Of a stretch of 64,000 nucleotides of DNA, positions 8,608-18,244 are shown piece after piece. Location of the stretch: assembly GCA_016125165.1 (NCBI GenBank), contig WGMH01000003.1, positions 310,001-374,000 of the forward strand, given 5' to 3'. How positions within the stretch are numbered: the first letter of the stretch is position 1; every line of letters starts with the position of its first letter. The position numbers and the translations under genes were made by a program. The notes under the pieces were generated by a model. That model saw only the letters and a list, made by a program, of their open reading frames with translations, was not told where the DNA came from and ran no database searches. This stretch comes from Alphaproteobacteria bacterium. GTDB taxonomy: Bacteria > Pseudomonadota > Alphaproteobacteria > Micropepsales > Micropepsaceae.

Positions 8608-11163
8608 CTACGCCAATCGCGCTCGGAACAGCGGCTTCAAAAGCAGGATGGCCGAGAGGCTGGCAAGACCGGCCAGCAGCACCACGCCCAGATCGTCCCC
8701 ATGCAGCGGACCGAAATGAAAGAGCGCGCGGCCCTGCGGCACAAACAGTGCGAACGAGAGTGCGGCAACGATGCCTGCGAGCAGAAGCCAGAACACGCGG
8801 GAGGCGCGGAATACCGTTTCCCGCAGCGAGAGCGCATAAGAGCCATCCACAAGGATCGCGCCGACATTGACCAGCACCATCGCCGTGAAGGTGAGCGCGC
8901 GCAGTTCGTTCTCCGGCATGGCACGCTGAAGACCGATGGCCATGGTCACGGCGACAGCGGCAAGCAGCAGAAGACCCTGCACAAGCCCCCAAACAATGAG
9001 CGCGCGCGAGAGCACCGGCGCATCGGGCCTTCGCGGCGGGCGGCGCATGACGTTGCGCTCTTCGGGCTCACTCTCAAATACGATCGAGCATGCCGGATCG
9101 ATCACCATTTCGAGAAACGCGATGTGGATCGGCGTGAGGATCGGCGGCAGACCGAACAGGAGCGGCAACAGCGCCAGCCCCGCGATGGGGATGTGCACGG
9201 CCACGATATAGCCCATCGCCTTGCGCAGATTGTCGTAGATACGCCGGCCAAGCCGCACCGTGCGCACGATGGAGGTGAAATCGTCGTCGAGCAGCACGAT
9301 GGAGGCGGCCTCGCGCGCCACATCGGTGCCGCGCCCGCCCATGGCGATGCCGATATGCGAGGCCTTGAGCGCGGGCGCATCGTTCACGCCATCGCCCGTC
9401 ATTGCCACCACGTCGCCATCGGCTTTCAGCGCCTGCACGATCTTGAGCTTCTGCTCGGGCATGATGCGCGCGAACACGTTCACGGTCTTCAGCGCGGTGG
9501 CGAGATCGGCGTCCGGCATCGCCGCGACTTCGGGACCGCTCAAGACATAGGGCGTTTCGATCCCCGCCTGCGCGGCTATGGCACGCGCGGTGACAGGATA
9601 GTCGCCCGTGAGCATGACCACGCGAATGCCCGCGCTCTGGCACTCGCGCACCGCATCGGGCACAGACGGGCGCAGCGGGTCCATGAAACCCACCAGCCCC
9701 AGAAACTCGAAACGGAAGCCGCGCGGCGATTCCGGCAACGATGCACCCGTTGCGTCGCCGCGTGCCACGCCCAGCACGCGCACGCCCTCTTCGGCGATGC
9801 GCGCGACAGTTTCATGCAGCCATGCGAGCTTGTCCGGCGGCATGACGCAAAGGCCCGCGATCGCCTCGGGCGCGCCTTTGGCATAGACGCTGCGGCTTTC
9901 ATCCGCGTCGCTCTGCCAGACATGCGTGACCGCGAGAAGATCGGGGCGAAGCCCGTATTCCTGCACGCGTGTCTGCCCGGCATGGATTCCCGCGCGCCCG
10001 CCTTCCAGACGCTCGGCGGTTTCATGCACCGCGCGTTCCATCGGCTCGATGGCTTCACCCGCGCTGGAGAGCAGTGCCGCCTTTAACACTTCGGCGATGT
10101 CTTCCGGCACTTCGTCGCTTTCCGGCTGCCAGCGCGTGGATGGCGTTTCGACGATAGCGACGGTCATGCGGTTCTGCGTGAGCGTGCCGGTTTTGTCGGT
10201 GCACAGAACCGTTGCCGCACCGAGGGACTCGATGGCGGCGGCGCGGCGCGTGAGCACCCGTGCGCGCGAAATGCGCCATGCACCCATCACCATGAACACG
10301 GTGAGCACCAGCGGGAATTCTTCGGGGAGCATCGACATGCCCACCGCGATGCCGCTCAGGAACGCGGGCAGCCATGCGCCTTCCACAAGCCCTTGCAGCA
10401 GCACCACCGCCACGCACACCACGGCAGCCACGCCGCCGAAGATACGCACGATGCGCGCCGTCTCGCGTTGCAGGCGCGGCGGTTCCAGCTCCAGCGCGCC
10501 GAGGCTGACGCCGATGCGCCCGATCTCGCTCCTGGGGCCGGTGGCTTCCACGATGCCCGTGCCGCGCCCGCGCACCACGAGCGAACCGGAATAGACCAGC
10601 GGCTGGCCATCGCCGCCCGGCCGCATCTCCGCCGAGGCGGCCCCACTGGTCTTGCTGACGGGAACGGATTCGCCGGTGAGAAGCGATTCATCGGCCAGCA
10701 TGTCGCGCGCATGGATCAGCCGCGCATCGGCGGGCACGCGGTCACCTTCGGAGAGGATCATCACGTCGCCGCGCGCGACCTCGCGGCCGGGAATGCGCAT
10801 CTGCACGCCATCGCGCACCACCAGTGCGCGCGGACTGGAAAGATTGCGCAATGCTTCCAGCACCCGCTCGCTGCGCGATTCCTGCACCACCGCGATGGAG
10901 GTGGAGAGCGTGGCGAACCCGAGCAGCACCAGCGCCTCGGTCAGATCGCCGAGAATGAGATAGATCACCCCCGCCGCGATCAAGAGCGCGAACATCGGCT
11001 CGCGCAGAACGCCAAGCACGATCTGGACCGTGCCGCGATGGCCCTGTTGCGGCAGCTCGTTATAACCCTCCGTCTTCAGCCGTTCGGCGGCTTCGGCGGA
11101 AGAAAGGCCATGCTGGGCGATATCGTCGTGAAGCAAGGGCGATGCACCGTGGAGACGGCGCAT
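8608..11163 (-). CDS. Cation-transporting P-type ATPase
   Basis: CTDKTGTLTQNRMTV phosphorylation motif, MLTGDYPVTA, MTGDGVNDAPALKASHIGIAMG; PEEFP in the TM4 region. Confidence 0.95.
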   Translation of the reverse strand: MRRLHGASPLLHDDIAQHGLSSAEAAERLKTEGYNELPQQGHRGTVQIVLGVLREPMFALLIAAGVIYLILGDLTEALVLLGFATLSTSIAVVQESRSERVLEALRNLSSPRALVVRDGVQMRIPGREVARGDVMILSEGDRVPADARLIHARDMLADESLLTGESVPVSKTSGAASAEMRPGGDGQPLVYSGSLVVRGRGTGIVEATGPRSEIGRIGVSLGALELEPPRLQRETARIVRIFGGVAAVVCVAVVLLQGLVEGAWLPAFLSGIAVGMSMLPEEFPLVLTVFMVMGAWRISRARVLTRRAAAIESLGAATVLCTDKTGTLTQNRMTVAIVETPSTRWQPESDEVPEDIAEVLKAALLSSAGEAIEPMERAVHETAERLEGGRAGIHAGQTRVQEYGLRPDLLAVTHVWQSDADESRSVYAKGAPEAIAGLCVMPPDKLAWLHETVARIAEEGVRVLGVARGDATGASLPESPRGFRFEFLGLVGFMDPLRPSVPDAVRECQSAGIRVVMLTGDYPVTARAIAAQAGIETPYVLSGPEVAAMPDADLATALKTVNVFARIMPEQKLKIVQALKADGDVVAMTGDGVNDAPALKASHIGIAMGGRGTDVAREAASIVLLDDDFTSIVRTVRLGRRIYDNLRKAMGYIVAVHIPIAGLALLPLLFGLPPILTPIHIAFLEMVIDPACSIVFESEPEERNVMRRPPRRPDAPVLSRALIVWGLVQGLLLLAAVAVTMAIGLQRAMPENELRALTFTAMVLVNVGAILVDGSYALSLRETVFRASRVFWLLLAGIVAALSFALFVPQGRALFHFGPLHGDDLGVVLLAGLASLSAILLLKPLFRARLA

Positions 11164-11194
11164 CCTAACAGACAGGATCTCAAATGGCCGCGGC

Positions 11195-12841
11195 CTACCG
11201 CCCCACCACGCTCATGCCCTGAAAAGGCACCTGATAGCCCATGTTCTCGATCAGCGTGCGGATATTGACGGGTGGCGGGGTGTCGATGCCGGAGCCGCGG
11301 GCCTTCTGGTTCAGCTCTGCAATGTTGAAGCCCATCTGTGCGTCATACGTGCGATCCGGCTGGTTGCGCAGGCGCTGTTCGGCCTCGTACCAGCGGCGCT
11401 TCTCCTTGCCATCCCCACAGCTGGCAAGTTCATCCTCGCTTGTCGCACCCCAGCGCAGTTCGATGCAGTGATAGGGATCGAACGACAGCTTGAACATGCG
11501 CTGCGACATGTCGTCGAACGTCATGGGTATGGGCCGTTTGCCTGACGACAGATAGGTGATCGTGCAATTTTTGGAGGCCCTGTCATACGCCGCGAGCAGA
11601 TCGCCCTTCAAATTCGTGCCGTCATAGACAATGCGCGGGTCACGGTTGATCCACATGCCGATCATGTCCGACATGTCCTTGTAAAATGCCGCGAACGCCG
11701 TCTTGATGCGAGCATCGCGCGAAGGCGTGGAGTATTCCTCCCACTCCTGATTTTCCGAGCCGTAGATATTGTCTGGCAACCGGGACGGATGGGCCTTGTT
11801 GGAAATGCCATCCTTGATGGCCAGATCCACATATTGCGCGCGATCATTGAGATCGTTGCACAATGTCTGCATCGTCGCCTTCAGTTCATAGACGGGATTG
11901 AAGCTCATGCGGCCGCCGGAAACCGCAACGCGCACATACTCATAAAACCCAAGATCGATACCGTTGTAGCTGAAGGTCGCTTTCTTCACGTCCATCTTCG
12001 GGTTGGCGCCCGTGCCGGAATATTGCACCAGCGAGTAATCGGAAATCTGGTCGTTCTCTGCCATGGCGATGCGACCGCCAAGGTAATAGCCCTTGCCATC
12101 CTTGTGCGCGCCGACAAGGCGCATGGGCCGCCAGTTCTTGAAACCGCCACCGAGACGCGCCGGACTTTGCCCGAACTGCGCGCCATAGACGCTGCGCGTG
12201 ATCGTGTAATCGGGGTGGGCGTCCATGTAATAGACGCGCCCGTCCTTATCGACCTTGTAGACGATGCCGACGTGACCGTTCACGTCATAGACAATGGTAC
12301 CAGGACGGATGGAGCCGGGCGCGAGCGCGGGCGAATAGAAGTCCGACAACACGCCCTTCTTTTCGGCGGCGTCGGTACGATAGGTGCCGGAGAACACCGT
12401 TTCCACGGCCTGGATAATGGCGCGTGGCGCATTGATGCCACCACCGCGATCAACAATGTCATGCCGGGAAACGGCGCGGTTGGCGGTTTTGGTATAGCGA
12501 AGATCGCCACCCTCTCCGCTCACGCCATCGACATAGCCGAACGGCAATCCGTTCTTCCACGCATAATAGCCGCGCAGCAGATAAGGCAGCTTGGCGCAAT
12601 CCACGTCCACATCGACGAAATTCTGATCCGTCTTTCGATAAGGATTCGCGGCATTGCGCAGACAGCTTTGCGAGGAGCTGCAGTTGGTTTCGCCGATGGC
12701 CTGCACGAAATCGGAGAAGCCCTGCTCGTCCGCCTCGCTCCAGTGATCTTTGGTGATGCGCCATGGCGCCGCCTCAGCCGATGAGGCGGCAAATGCGAGC
12801 GCCAGCACGAATGCCGCGCAAATTCCCGAACGCAAAACCAT
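11195..12841 (-). CDS. Secreted protein of unknown function, possible papain-fold (NlpC/P60- or CHAP-like) cysteine hydrolase
   Basis: Signal peptide MVLRSGICAAFVLALAFAASSAEAAP; DCAKLPYLLRGYYAWKNGLPFGY, then GTIVYDVNGHVGIVYKVDKDGRVYYMDAHPD (candidate Cys/His residues). Confidence 0.6.
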   Translation of the reverse strand: MVLRSGICAAFVLALAFAASSAEAAPWRITKDHWSEADEQGFSDFVQAIGETNCSSSQSCLRNAANPYRKTDQNFVDVDVDCAKLPYLLRGYYAWKNGLPFGYVDGVSGEGGDLRYTKTANRAVSRHDIVDRGGGINAPRAIIQAVETVFSGTYRTDAAEKKGVLSDFYSPALAPGSIRPGTIVYDVNGHVGIVYKVDKDGRVYYMDAHPDYTITRSVYGAQFGQSPARLGGGFKNWRPMRLVGAHKDGKGYYLGGRIAMAENDQISDYSLVQYSGTGANPKMDVKKATFSYNGIDLGFYEYVRVAVSGGRMSFNPVYELKATMQTLCNDLNDRAQYVDLAIKDGISNKAHPSRLPDNIYGSENQEWEEYSTPSRDARIKTAFAAFYKDMSDMIGMWINRDPRIVYDGTNLKGDLLAAYDRASKNCTITYLSSGKRPIPMTFDDMSQRMFKLSFDPYHCIELRWGATSEDELASCGDGKEKRRWYEAEQRLRNQPDRTYDAQMGFNIAELNQKARGSGIDTPPPVNIRTLIENMGYQVPFQGMSVVGR

Positions 12842-12908
12842 CTTCCCCACCACCAGATGGCAGGGTCCGGATTGCACCGTGGCAAGTCAAGCTGGAACCC
12901 GGAATTGG

Positions 12909-13310
12909 TTAGCGCTGCGCGCGATAGGGGCACGCGGGCGGCGGCGAAACAGCATCCGCAAGGCCCTTCACCACGATTGGGGCACGAACACGATCAAGAT
13001 TGGAATGATGGACAAGAACTTCAGGCACCACGGTTTCGCTGCCCGTGCTCACCGCGAAAGGCGCGCCAGCTGTATCGGCCAGAACAACGGGATTGCCATG
13101 CACATCCACCCCGCCGACCACATCGGCATCCTGCCCTGGCAAGAAACACGTGGAATCGTCGTGGGCTGGCCCGTTCAGGATCGGGTCCGGCGGGGTATCC
13201 CGCACAATTGTTCCGGCAGCGAACGTGGCCGAAAGGGAGGCGCAGAACAGCCCGGCAGCCAGAACGACCGCGGAAAACCTGATTTTTGCAGACGTGAAAT
13301 TTTCGTTCAT
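12909..13310 (-). CDS. Small secreted protein of unknown function
   Basis: MNENFTSAKIRFSAVVLAAGLFCASLSATFAAGT signal peptide; about 133 aa; no family recognised. Confidence 0.55.
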   Translation of the reverse strand: MNENFTSAKIRFSAVVLAAGLFCASLSATFAAGTIVRDTPPDPILNGPAHDDSTCFLPGQDADVVGGVDVHGNPVVLADTAGAPFAVSTGSETVVPEVLVHHSNLDRVRAPIVVKGLADAVSPPPACPYRAQR

Positions 13311-13425
13311 TTTGCTGCACTGCACATAGAGTTTTCTTGCGTGACAAGTCGCTGCGTTTCCAGTATCACCCATCCCCATAAACAGAACGTATCCGCCTCA
13401 GAGCGGCCAAGTTCGGGGAGAAACC

Positions 13426-13451
13426 AAGGGCCGGATCAACCGGCCCTTTTT
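13426..13451 (+). terminator. Rho-independent terminator-like hairpin
   Basis: AAGGGCCGGATCAACCGGCCCTTTTT; partly repeated just downstream (CGGGCCTGTTTCACCGGCCCTTTTGC). Confidence 0.65.
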
Positions 13452-13540
13452 GCTTTTCAGCGGGCCTGTTTCACCGGCCCTTTTGCTTTTCAGGCACATC
13501 ACGGCAGGCTGCGCGGGCAGATATTCGCGAGTCTAACGCC

Positions 13541-14830
13541 ATGCTCGAGCGCCTCTTTCATCTGAAGGCAAATGGCACAAATGTGCGGCGTGAACTGATC
13601 GCGGGCGCCACCACGTTCCTGACGATGGCCTACATCATGTTCGTCAATCCGAAAATCCTTTCGGCGGCGGGCATGGATCCGGGCGCGGTTTTCGCAGCAA
13701 CCTGCATCGCTTCCGCGCTTACCACCCTGCTGATGGGTCTTTATGCCAATCTGCCGGTGGCGCTGGCGCCGGGCATGGGGCTGAACGCCTATTTCGCCTT
13801 CACCGTCGTGCCTGCACTCGGCGGCAACTGGCAGCTTGCGCTCGGCTGCGTGTTTCTGTCCGGCATTCTGTTTCTGGCCATCTCGCTCACGCCCGCGCGC
13901 GAATGGCTGATCAATGCCATCCCGAAGAGTTTGAAGCTCGCCATCGCGGCGGGTATCGGTTTTTTCCTCGCGCTGATCGGGCTCATCAATGCGGGCATTG
14001 TGATTGCGAGCCCGGCCACGCTCATTCAGGAAGGTCATCTAACCGATCCGAAGGTGCTGATCGCAGGTGCGGCCTTCGTGCTAATTTTCGCGCTGGCCGC
14101 GCGGGGCATCATCGGCGCGGTGTTGATTGGCATCATCGCCGCGACGGTGGCCGCCGTGACGGCAGGGCTCGAACCACAGCCGGGCTATTTCGGCTTGCCG
14201 CCTTCCATCGAACCCACTTTCTTCGCGATGCATTTCAGCGGCGCATCAAGCGCGGCGATTGCCTCCATCGTATTCGTGTTCCTGCTTATCGACATGCTCG
14301 ATACCTCGGGCACACTGACGGCGGTGGCGCATCAGGCGCACCTGCTCGATGCCCACGGCAATCTGAAGAACGCCCGGCGGGCACTGACAAGCGATGCCGC
14401 CGGCACGATGATCGGCTCGGTGCTCGGCACATCACCCGTGACCGCCTACATCGAAAGCGCGGCGGGCGTGCAAAGCGGCGGGCGCACGGGGCTGACCGCC
14501 GTGACCGTGGCAGCGCTGTTTCTGGCAAGCCTGTTCTTCGCGCCGCTGGCGGGCGCGGTACCCGCCTACGCCACCGCGCCGGCGCTGGTATTCGTGGCCG
14601 TGCTGATGGTGAAGGGCCTGAAGGATCTTGACTGGAACGACCTCACCGAAGCGGCTCCCGCGCTACTAACGGCGCTTGCCATTCCCTTCACCTTCTCCAT
14701 CGCGGCCGGAATCGGCATCGGCTTCATCGCCTATATCGGGATCAAGCTGGTGAGCGGACGGCACAGAGACATCAACGCGGCGGTAGCGATCATCGCGCTC
14801 GCCTTCGCGGTGAAGATCGCACTGGCTTAA
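13541..14830 (+). CDS. NCS2-family purine permease (AzgA-like)
   Basis: RRELIAGATTFLTMAYIMFVNPKILSAAGMD, LPVALAPGMGLNAYFAFTVV, IESAAGVQSGGRTGLTAV. Confidence 0.92.
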   Translation: MLERLFHLKANGTNVRRELIAGATTFLTMAYIMFVNPKILSAAGMDPGAVFAATCIASALTTLLMGLYANLPVALAPGMGLNAYFAFTVVPALGGNWQLALGCVFLSGILFLAISLTPAREWLINAIPKSLKLAIAAGIGFFLALIGLINAGIVIASPATLIQEGHLTDPKVLIAGAAFVLIFALAARGIIGAVLIGIIAATVAAVTAGLEPQPGYFGLPPSIEPTFFAMHFSGASSAAIASIVFVFLLIDMLDTSGTLTAVAHQAHLLDAHGNLKNARRALTSDAAGTMIGSVLGTSPVTAYIESAAGVQSGGRTGLTAVTVAALFLASLFFAPLAGAVPAYATAPALVFVAVLMVKGLKDLDWNDLTEAAPALLTALAIPFTFSIAAGIGIGFIAYIGIKLVSGRHRDINAAVAIIALAFAVKIALA

Positions 14831-15039
14831 AGCTCAACGTAACCGGCCCTCACCATGCCGTAAAATATCCCCCACAGCACCAGCGAAACGGCTGTGGCGA
14901 TGATGGCTTTCAGCAGCAGGCGCGGTTTGACCGGCGCACCATGATCGTTTGTTTCGCCCGAAAGCCCGATGGGCAGAAGTACGAAAAAAGAGAGAAACCA
15001 CAGAACGACGAACGAACCGGAAAGAACGACATCACGCAT
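14827..15039 (-). CDS. DUF1467 family membrane protein
   Basis: VVLWFLSFFVLLPIGLSGETNDHGAPVKPRLLLKAIIATAVSLVLWGIFY; 70 aa with two TM segments; next to rnj. Confidence 0.85.
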   Translation of the reverse strand: MRDVVLSGSFVVLWFLSFFVLLPIGLSGETNDHGAPVKPRLLLKAIIATAVSLVLWGIFYGMVRAGYVEL

Positions 15040-15048
15040 GATCCAGCC

Positions 15049-16725
15049 TCACACCCAAGCAATCTTTACCCGCGTCACCGGCTTCTTGCCCCATACATCG
15101 TTGGCGGCGCGGCGAACAGCGCGGCGAACCTGTTCGGCGAGTTCGCCTTCGTCGGCGCGCCTGGGATTGTAGCGCCGCGCGGTTTCGGAAGCCGCGCGTT
15201 CGATGGCCTCATGCACCGGTTCAGGAATCCCTTCAATGAAGCACACAGGATCGGACGCGACCTTGCCCTTTTGGTCGAGCGCGACCGTCACAGCGATAAA
15301 GCCCGCGAACGCCAGCGCGCGGCGCGAGCGGGCCAGCCCCAGCCCCTCTTCCACCATCACGCGGCCATCCATATGAACGCGGCCGGAGGGCACCTCGTCG
15401 ATCACCTGCGCGCGGCCCGGCGCAAGCTGCAGCATCTGACCGTTCTCGATCACCACCGCCTGCGGCACCTGCAGCGACCGCGCGAGGCGCGCATGTTCGG
15501 CCATGTGACGCAACTCGCCGTGCACAGGTACCGCCACCTGCGGGCGCACCCAGCGATACATTTCCGAAAGTTCTTCGCGCGCGGGATGCCCCGACACATG
15601 CACGAAATGATCTTCGACAGTGAGCACTTCCACACCCGCCGCGGATAGCCGGTTGTGCAGCGCATGGATCGCGATGTCATTGCCCGGAATGATGCGGCTG
15701 GAAAAGATCACATGATCGCCGGGGCCGAGCTTTACGCTTGGATGATTGCCCGATGCGATGCGCGCCAGCGCCGCGCGTGGTTCGCCCTGGCTGCCGGTGC
15801 AGAGGTAAAGCACCTTGCGCGGCGGCAGATCAGCGGCTTCGGCCTCGTCGATCAGCTTCGGGAAATCGGTGAGATAGCCGGTGTCGCGCGCCGCGCCGAC
15901 AAGCCGGTGCATGGAGCGGCCGACCAGCGCCACCTGCCTCCCGTTGGCCTTCGCCGCCTTCGCAATGGTGTCGAGGCGCGCGACGTTTGAGGCAAAGCCG
16001 GTAACGGCAACGCGCCCCTTCAGCGTGCCGATCAGTTCTGTGAGCGCGGTCTTCACATCGGCTTCGGAGCCGGAGTGGCCTTCCACCAGCGCATTGGTGG
16101 AATCGCAGACCATCGCGAGCACGCCCTCATCGCCAAGCGCCCGGTAGGCTTCGCCGTCCGTTGCCTCGCCGATCAGGGGATCGGGATCGAGCTTCCAATC
16201 GCCCGTGTGAACCACCGTGCCGAGTGGCGTGCGGATGGCGAGCGCGTTCGGTTCGGGAATGGAATGGGTGATCGAAACGAATTCGATGGCGAAGGGACCA
16301 AGTTCCAACTTGCCGCCAAGCGGCACTTTTTTGACTCGTACGCGATCCGAAAGACCAGCTTCGTAGAGTTTGTCTTCCATCAGCCGCGCGGTGAAAGGCG
16401 TGGCATACATGGGACAGCGCAACTTCGGCCAGAGGTAACCGATGGCGCCGATGTGATCCTCGTGCGCATGGGTGAGCACAATGCCGAGCACATTCTCCGC
16501 TTCTTCTTCCAGAAAGCGGATATCGGGCATGATAATATCGACGCCAGGGGTGTCGGTTTCACGTCCGAACAGAACGCCACAATCCACCACGATCCATTTG
16601 CGCTCGTGCGCCGGACCAAAGCCATAGGCATTGAAGTTCATGCCGATTTCGCCCGCGCCGCCAAGCGGAAGAAGCACGAGAGCATTGTCAGAGCGGCGCG
16701 CGTTCACTCCACCGGCTTTCCGCAC
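15049..16725 (-). CDS. rnj: Ribonuclease J
   Basis: LPLGGAGEIGMNFNAYG, LTHAHEDHIGAIGYLWP, HVSGHPAREELSEMYRWVRPQVAVPVHGE. Confidence 0.95.
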   Translation of the reverse strand: MRKAGGVNARRSDNALVLLPLGGAGEIGMNFNAYGFGPAHERKWIVVDCGVLFGRETDTPGVDIIMPDIRFLEEEAENVLGIVLTHAHEDHIGAIGYLWPKLRCPMYATPFTARLMEDKLYEAGLSDRVRVKKVPLGGKLELGPFAIEFVSITHSIPEPNALAIRTPLGTVVHTGDWKLDPDPLIGEATDGEAYRALGDEGVLAMVCDSTNALVEGHSGSEADVKTALTELIGTLKGRVAVTGFASNVARLDTIAKAAKANGRQVALVGRSMHRLVGAARDTGYLTDFPKLIDEAEAADLPPRKVLYLCTGSQGEPRAALARIASGNHPSVKLGPGDHVIFSSRIIPGNDIAIHALHNRLSAAGVEVLTVEDHFVHVSGHPAREELSEMYRWVRPQVAVPVHGELRHMAEHARLARSLQVPQAVVIENGQMLQLAPGRAQVIDEVPSGRVHMDGRVMVEEGLGLARSRRALAFAGFIAVTVALDQKGKVASDPVCFIEGIPEPVHEAIERAASETARRYNPRRADEGELAEQVRRAVRRAANDVWGKKPVTRVKIAWV

Positions 16726-17495
16726 TTCGCCGCGTTGCGCTCATAAATCTGCACAAGCCCGCGTATGGTCAGGTCGGGATCGAGGTGTTCGATCGCGCTG
16801 GTCTGCTTGTAGAACGGCGTGGCAAGACCGCCTGTGCCGATCACGGTCATGGGCCTGCCATATTCCTCCCGGATACGCGTCACAATGCCTTCAATCAGGC
16901 CAATATAGCCCCAGTACAGACCGGACTGCATGGCCGGAATCGTGTCCTTGCCGATCACGCTCTGCGTGCGCTGGATCGCGACGCGCGGCAGCATGGCCGC
17001 GGCCTGGTGCAACGCCTCTGCGGAGATATTGGCACCCGGCGCGATCACCCCGCCTTCATAGTCGCCATTCTCCGCCACGATGTCGAAAGTGGTGGCGGTG
17101 CCGAAATCGATGACGATCAGCGCCCCTTTGTAGGAGGCATGCGCCGCCACGGTATTCACGAGACGGTCGGCGCCCACCACCTGTGGCCGGTCCACATTGA
17201 TCCTGATGCCAAGGTCCACATCCGGATCACCCACCACCAGTGGCTCGCATTTCAGATATTGGCGGCAGAAGCGGCGCAGATCGAACAGCGCCGATGGCAC
17301 GACGGTGGCAATAATGGCCGCATCGAAATCGCCGAATGACAGACCGGAAATGTTCAGAAGTTGCGACAGCAGTACGGCGTATTCATCGGCGGTGCGCGTG
17401 GTTTCAGTGACCGCGCGCCATTCGGCACGGATCTCTTTGCCGTCATGCGCGGCAAAGACGATGTTGGTATTGCCCGCATCGATACACAGCAGCAT
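16704..17495 (-). CDS. coaX: Type III pantothenate kinase
   Basis: MLLCIDAGNTNIVFAAHDG, GADRLVNTVAAHASYKGALIVIDFGTATTFD. Confidence 0.95.
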   Translation of the reverse strand: MLLCIDAGNTNIVFAAHDGKEIRAEWRAVTETTRTADEYAVLLSQLLNISGLSFGDFDAAIIATVVPSALFDLRRFCRQYLKCEPLVVGDPDVDLGIRINVDRPQVVGADRLVNTVAAHASYKGALIVIDFGTATTFDIVAENGDYEGGVIAPGANISAEALHQAAAMLPRVAIQRTQSVIGKDTIPAMQSGLYWGYIGLIEGIVTRIREEYGRPMTVIGTGGLATPFYKQTSAIEHLDPDLTIRGLVQIYERNAAKCGKPVE

Positions 17496-18244
17496 CAGAA
17501 AAATACCTCGCCTGCAGCGATCGTGCGCACCTTGCCCTGCTCCACGCGAAGCTGCAGCGCGCCCGTATCGTCGATGCCTTCGAACACGCCCCAGATCTCC
17601 TCATGCGTCAGCCGCGCGCGGATACGCGAACCCAATCCCGCCGCGCGCGCAAGCCAAGCATCCTGAATGGGATGGAAGCCACGCAACGCCCAGACTTCAT
17701 ACCATTTCGCGAATTGGACGGCGAGTTCGGTGAGTAATGCGCGCGGTTCCGGCACGGCGACGCCAAGTCCGCCAAGCGATGTCGCTGGAAATTCCGTGCC
17801 TTCGGGGTGCGCGGCCAGATTGATGCCGATGCCGATGGCCAGCCAGTGCGGCGCGCCTGCCCCGGCAGATGCGGATTCCAGCAGCAGGCCCGCGATCTTC
17901 CTGCCGCCCACCAGCACATCATTGGGCCACTTTACCCGAACCTCCGCGCCGCGCGCATGAGGCGCTATCGCATCGGCGGCGGCAATGGCGGCCACGAAGG
18001 ACAGCTGCGCGCATTCGGCAACAGGCTTCTTCGGATCGATCAGCAGTGTGGCGTAAAGATTGCCGACAGGGGATTCCCATGGACGCGCCCTGCGGCCGCG
18101 ACCTGCATTTTGCCGCGCAGCGGTGATCCATGTGGGACCGGCGTGACCTGCGACGGCCATGCGCCGGGCCTCTTCGTTGGTAGAGTCGATCTCATCGAAC
18201 TGCTTGAGCGCGTAGCCGGAGGGCCACGCGGATGCTGCACTCAC
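17495..18244 (-). CDS. birA: Biotin--[acetyl-CoA-carboxylase] ligase
   Basis: DEIDSTNEEARRMA, TAARQNAGRGRRARPWESPVGNLYATLL, VKWPNDVLVGGRKIAGLLLE; GTG start overlaps the nuoN stop (GTGA). Confidence 0.92.
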   Translation of the reverse strand: MSAASAWPSGYALKQFDEIDSTNEEARRMAVAGHAGPTWITAARQNAGRGRRARPWESPVGNLYATLLIDPKKPVAECAQLSFVAAIAAADAIAPHARGAEVRVKWPNDVLVGGRKIAGLLLESASAGAGAPHWLAIGIGINLAAHPEGTEFPATSLGGLGVAVPEPRALLTELAVQFAKWYEVWALRGFHPIQDAWLARAAGLGSRIRARLTHEEIWGVFEGIDDTGALQLRVEQGKVRTIAAGEVFF

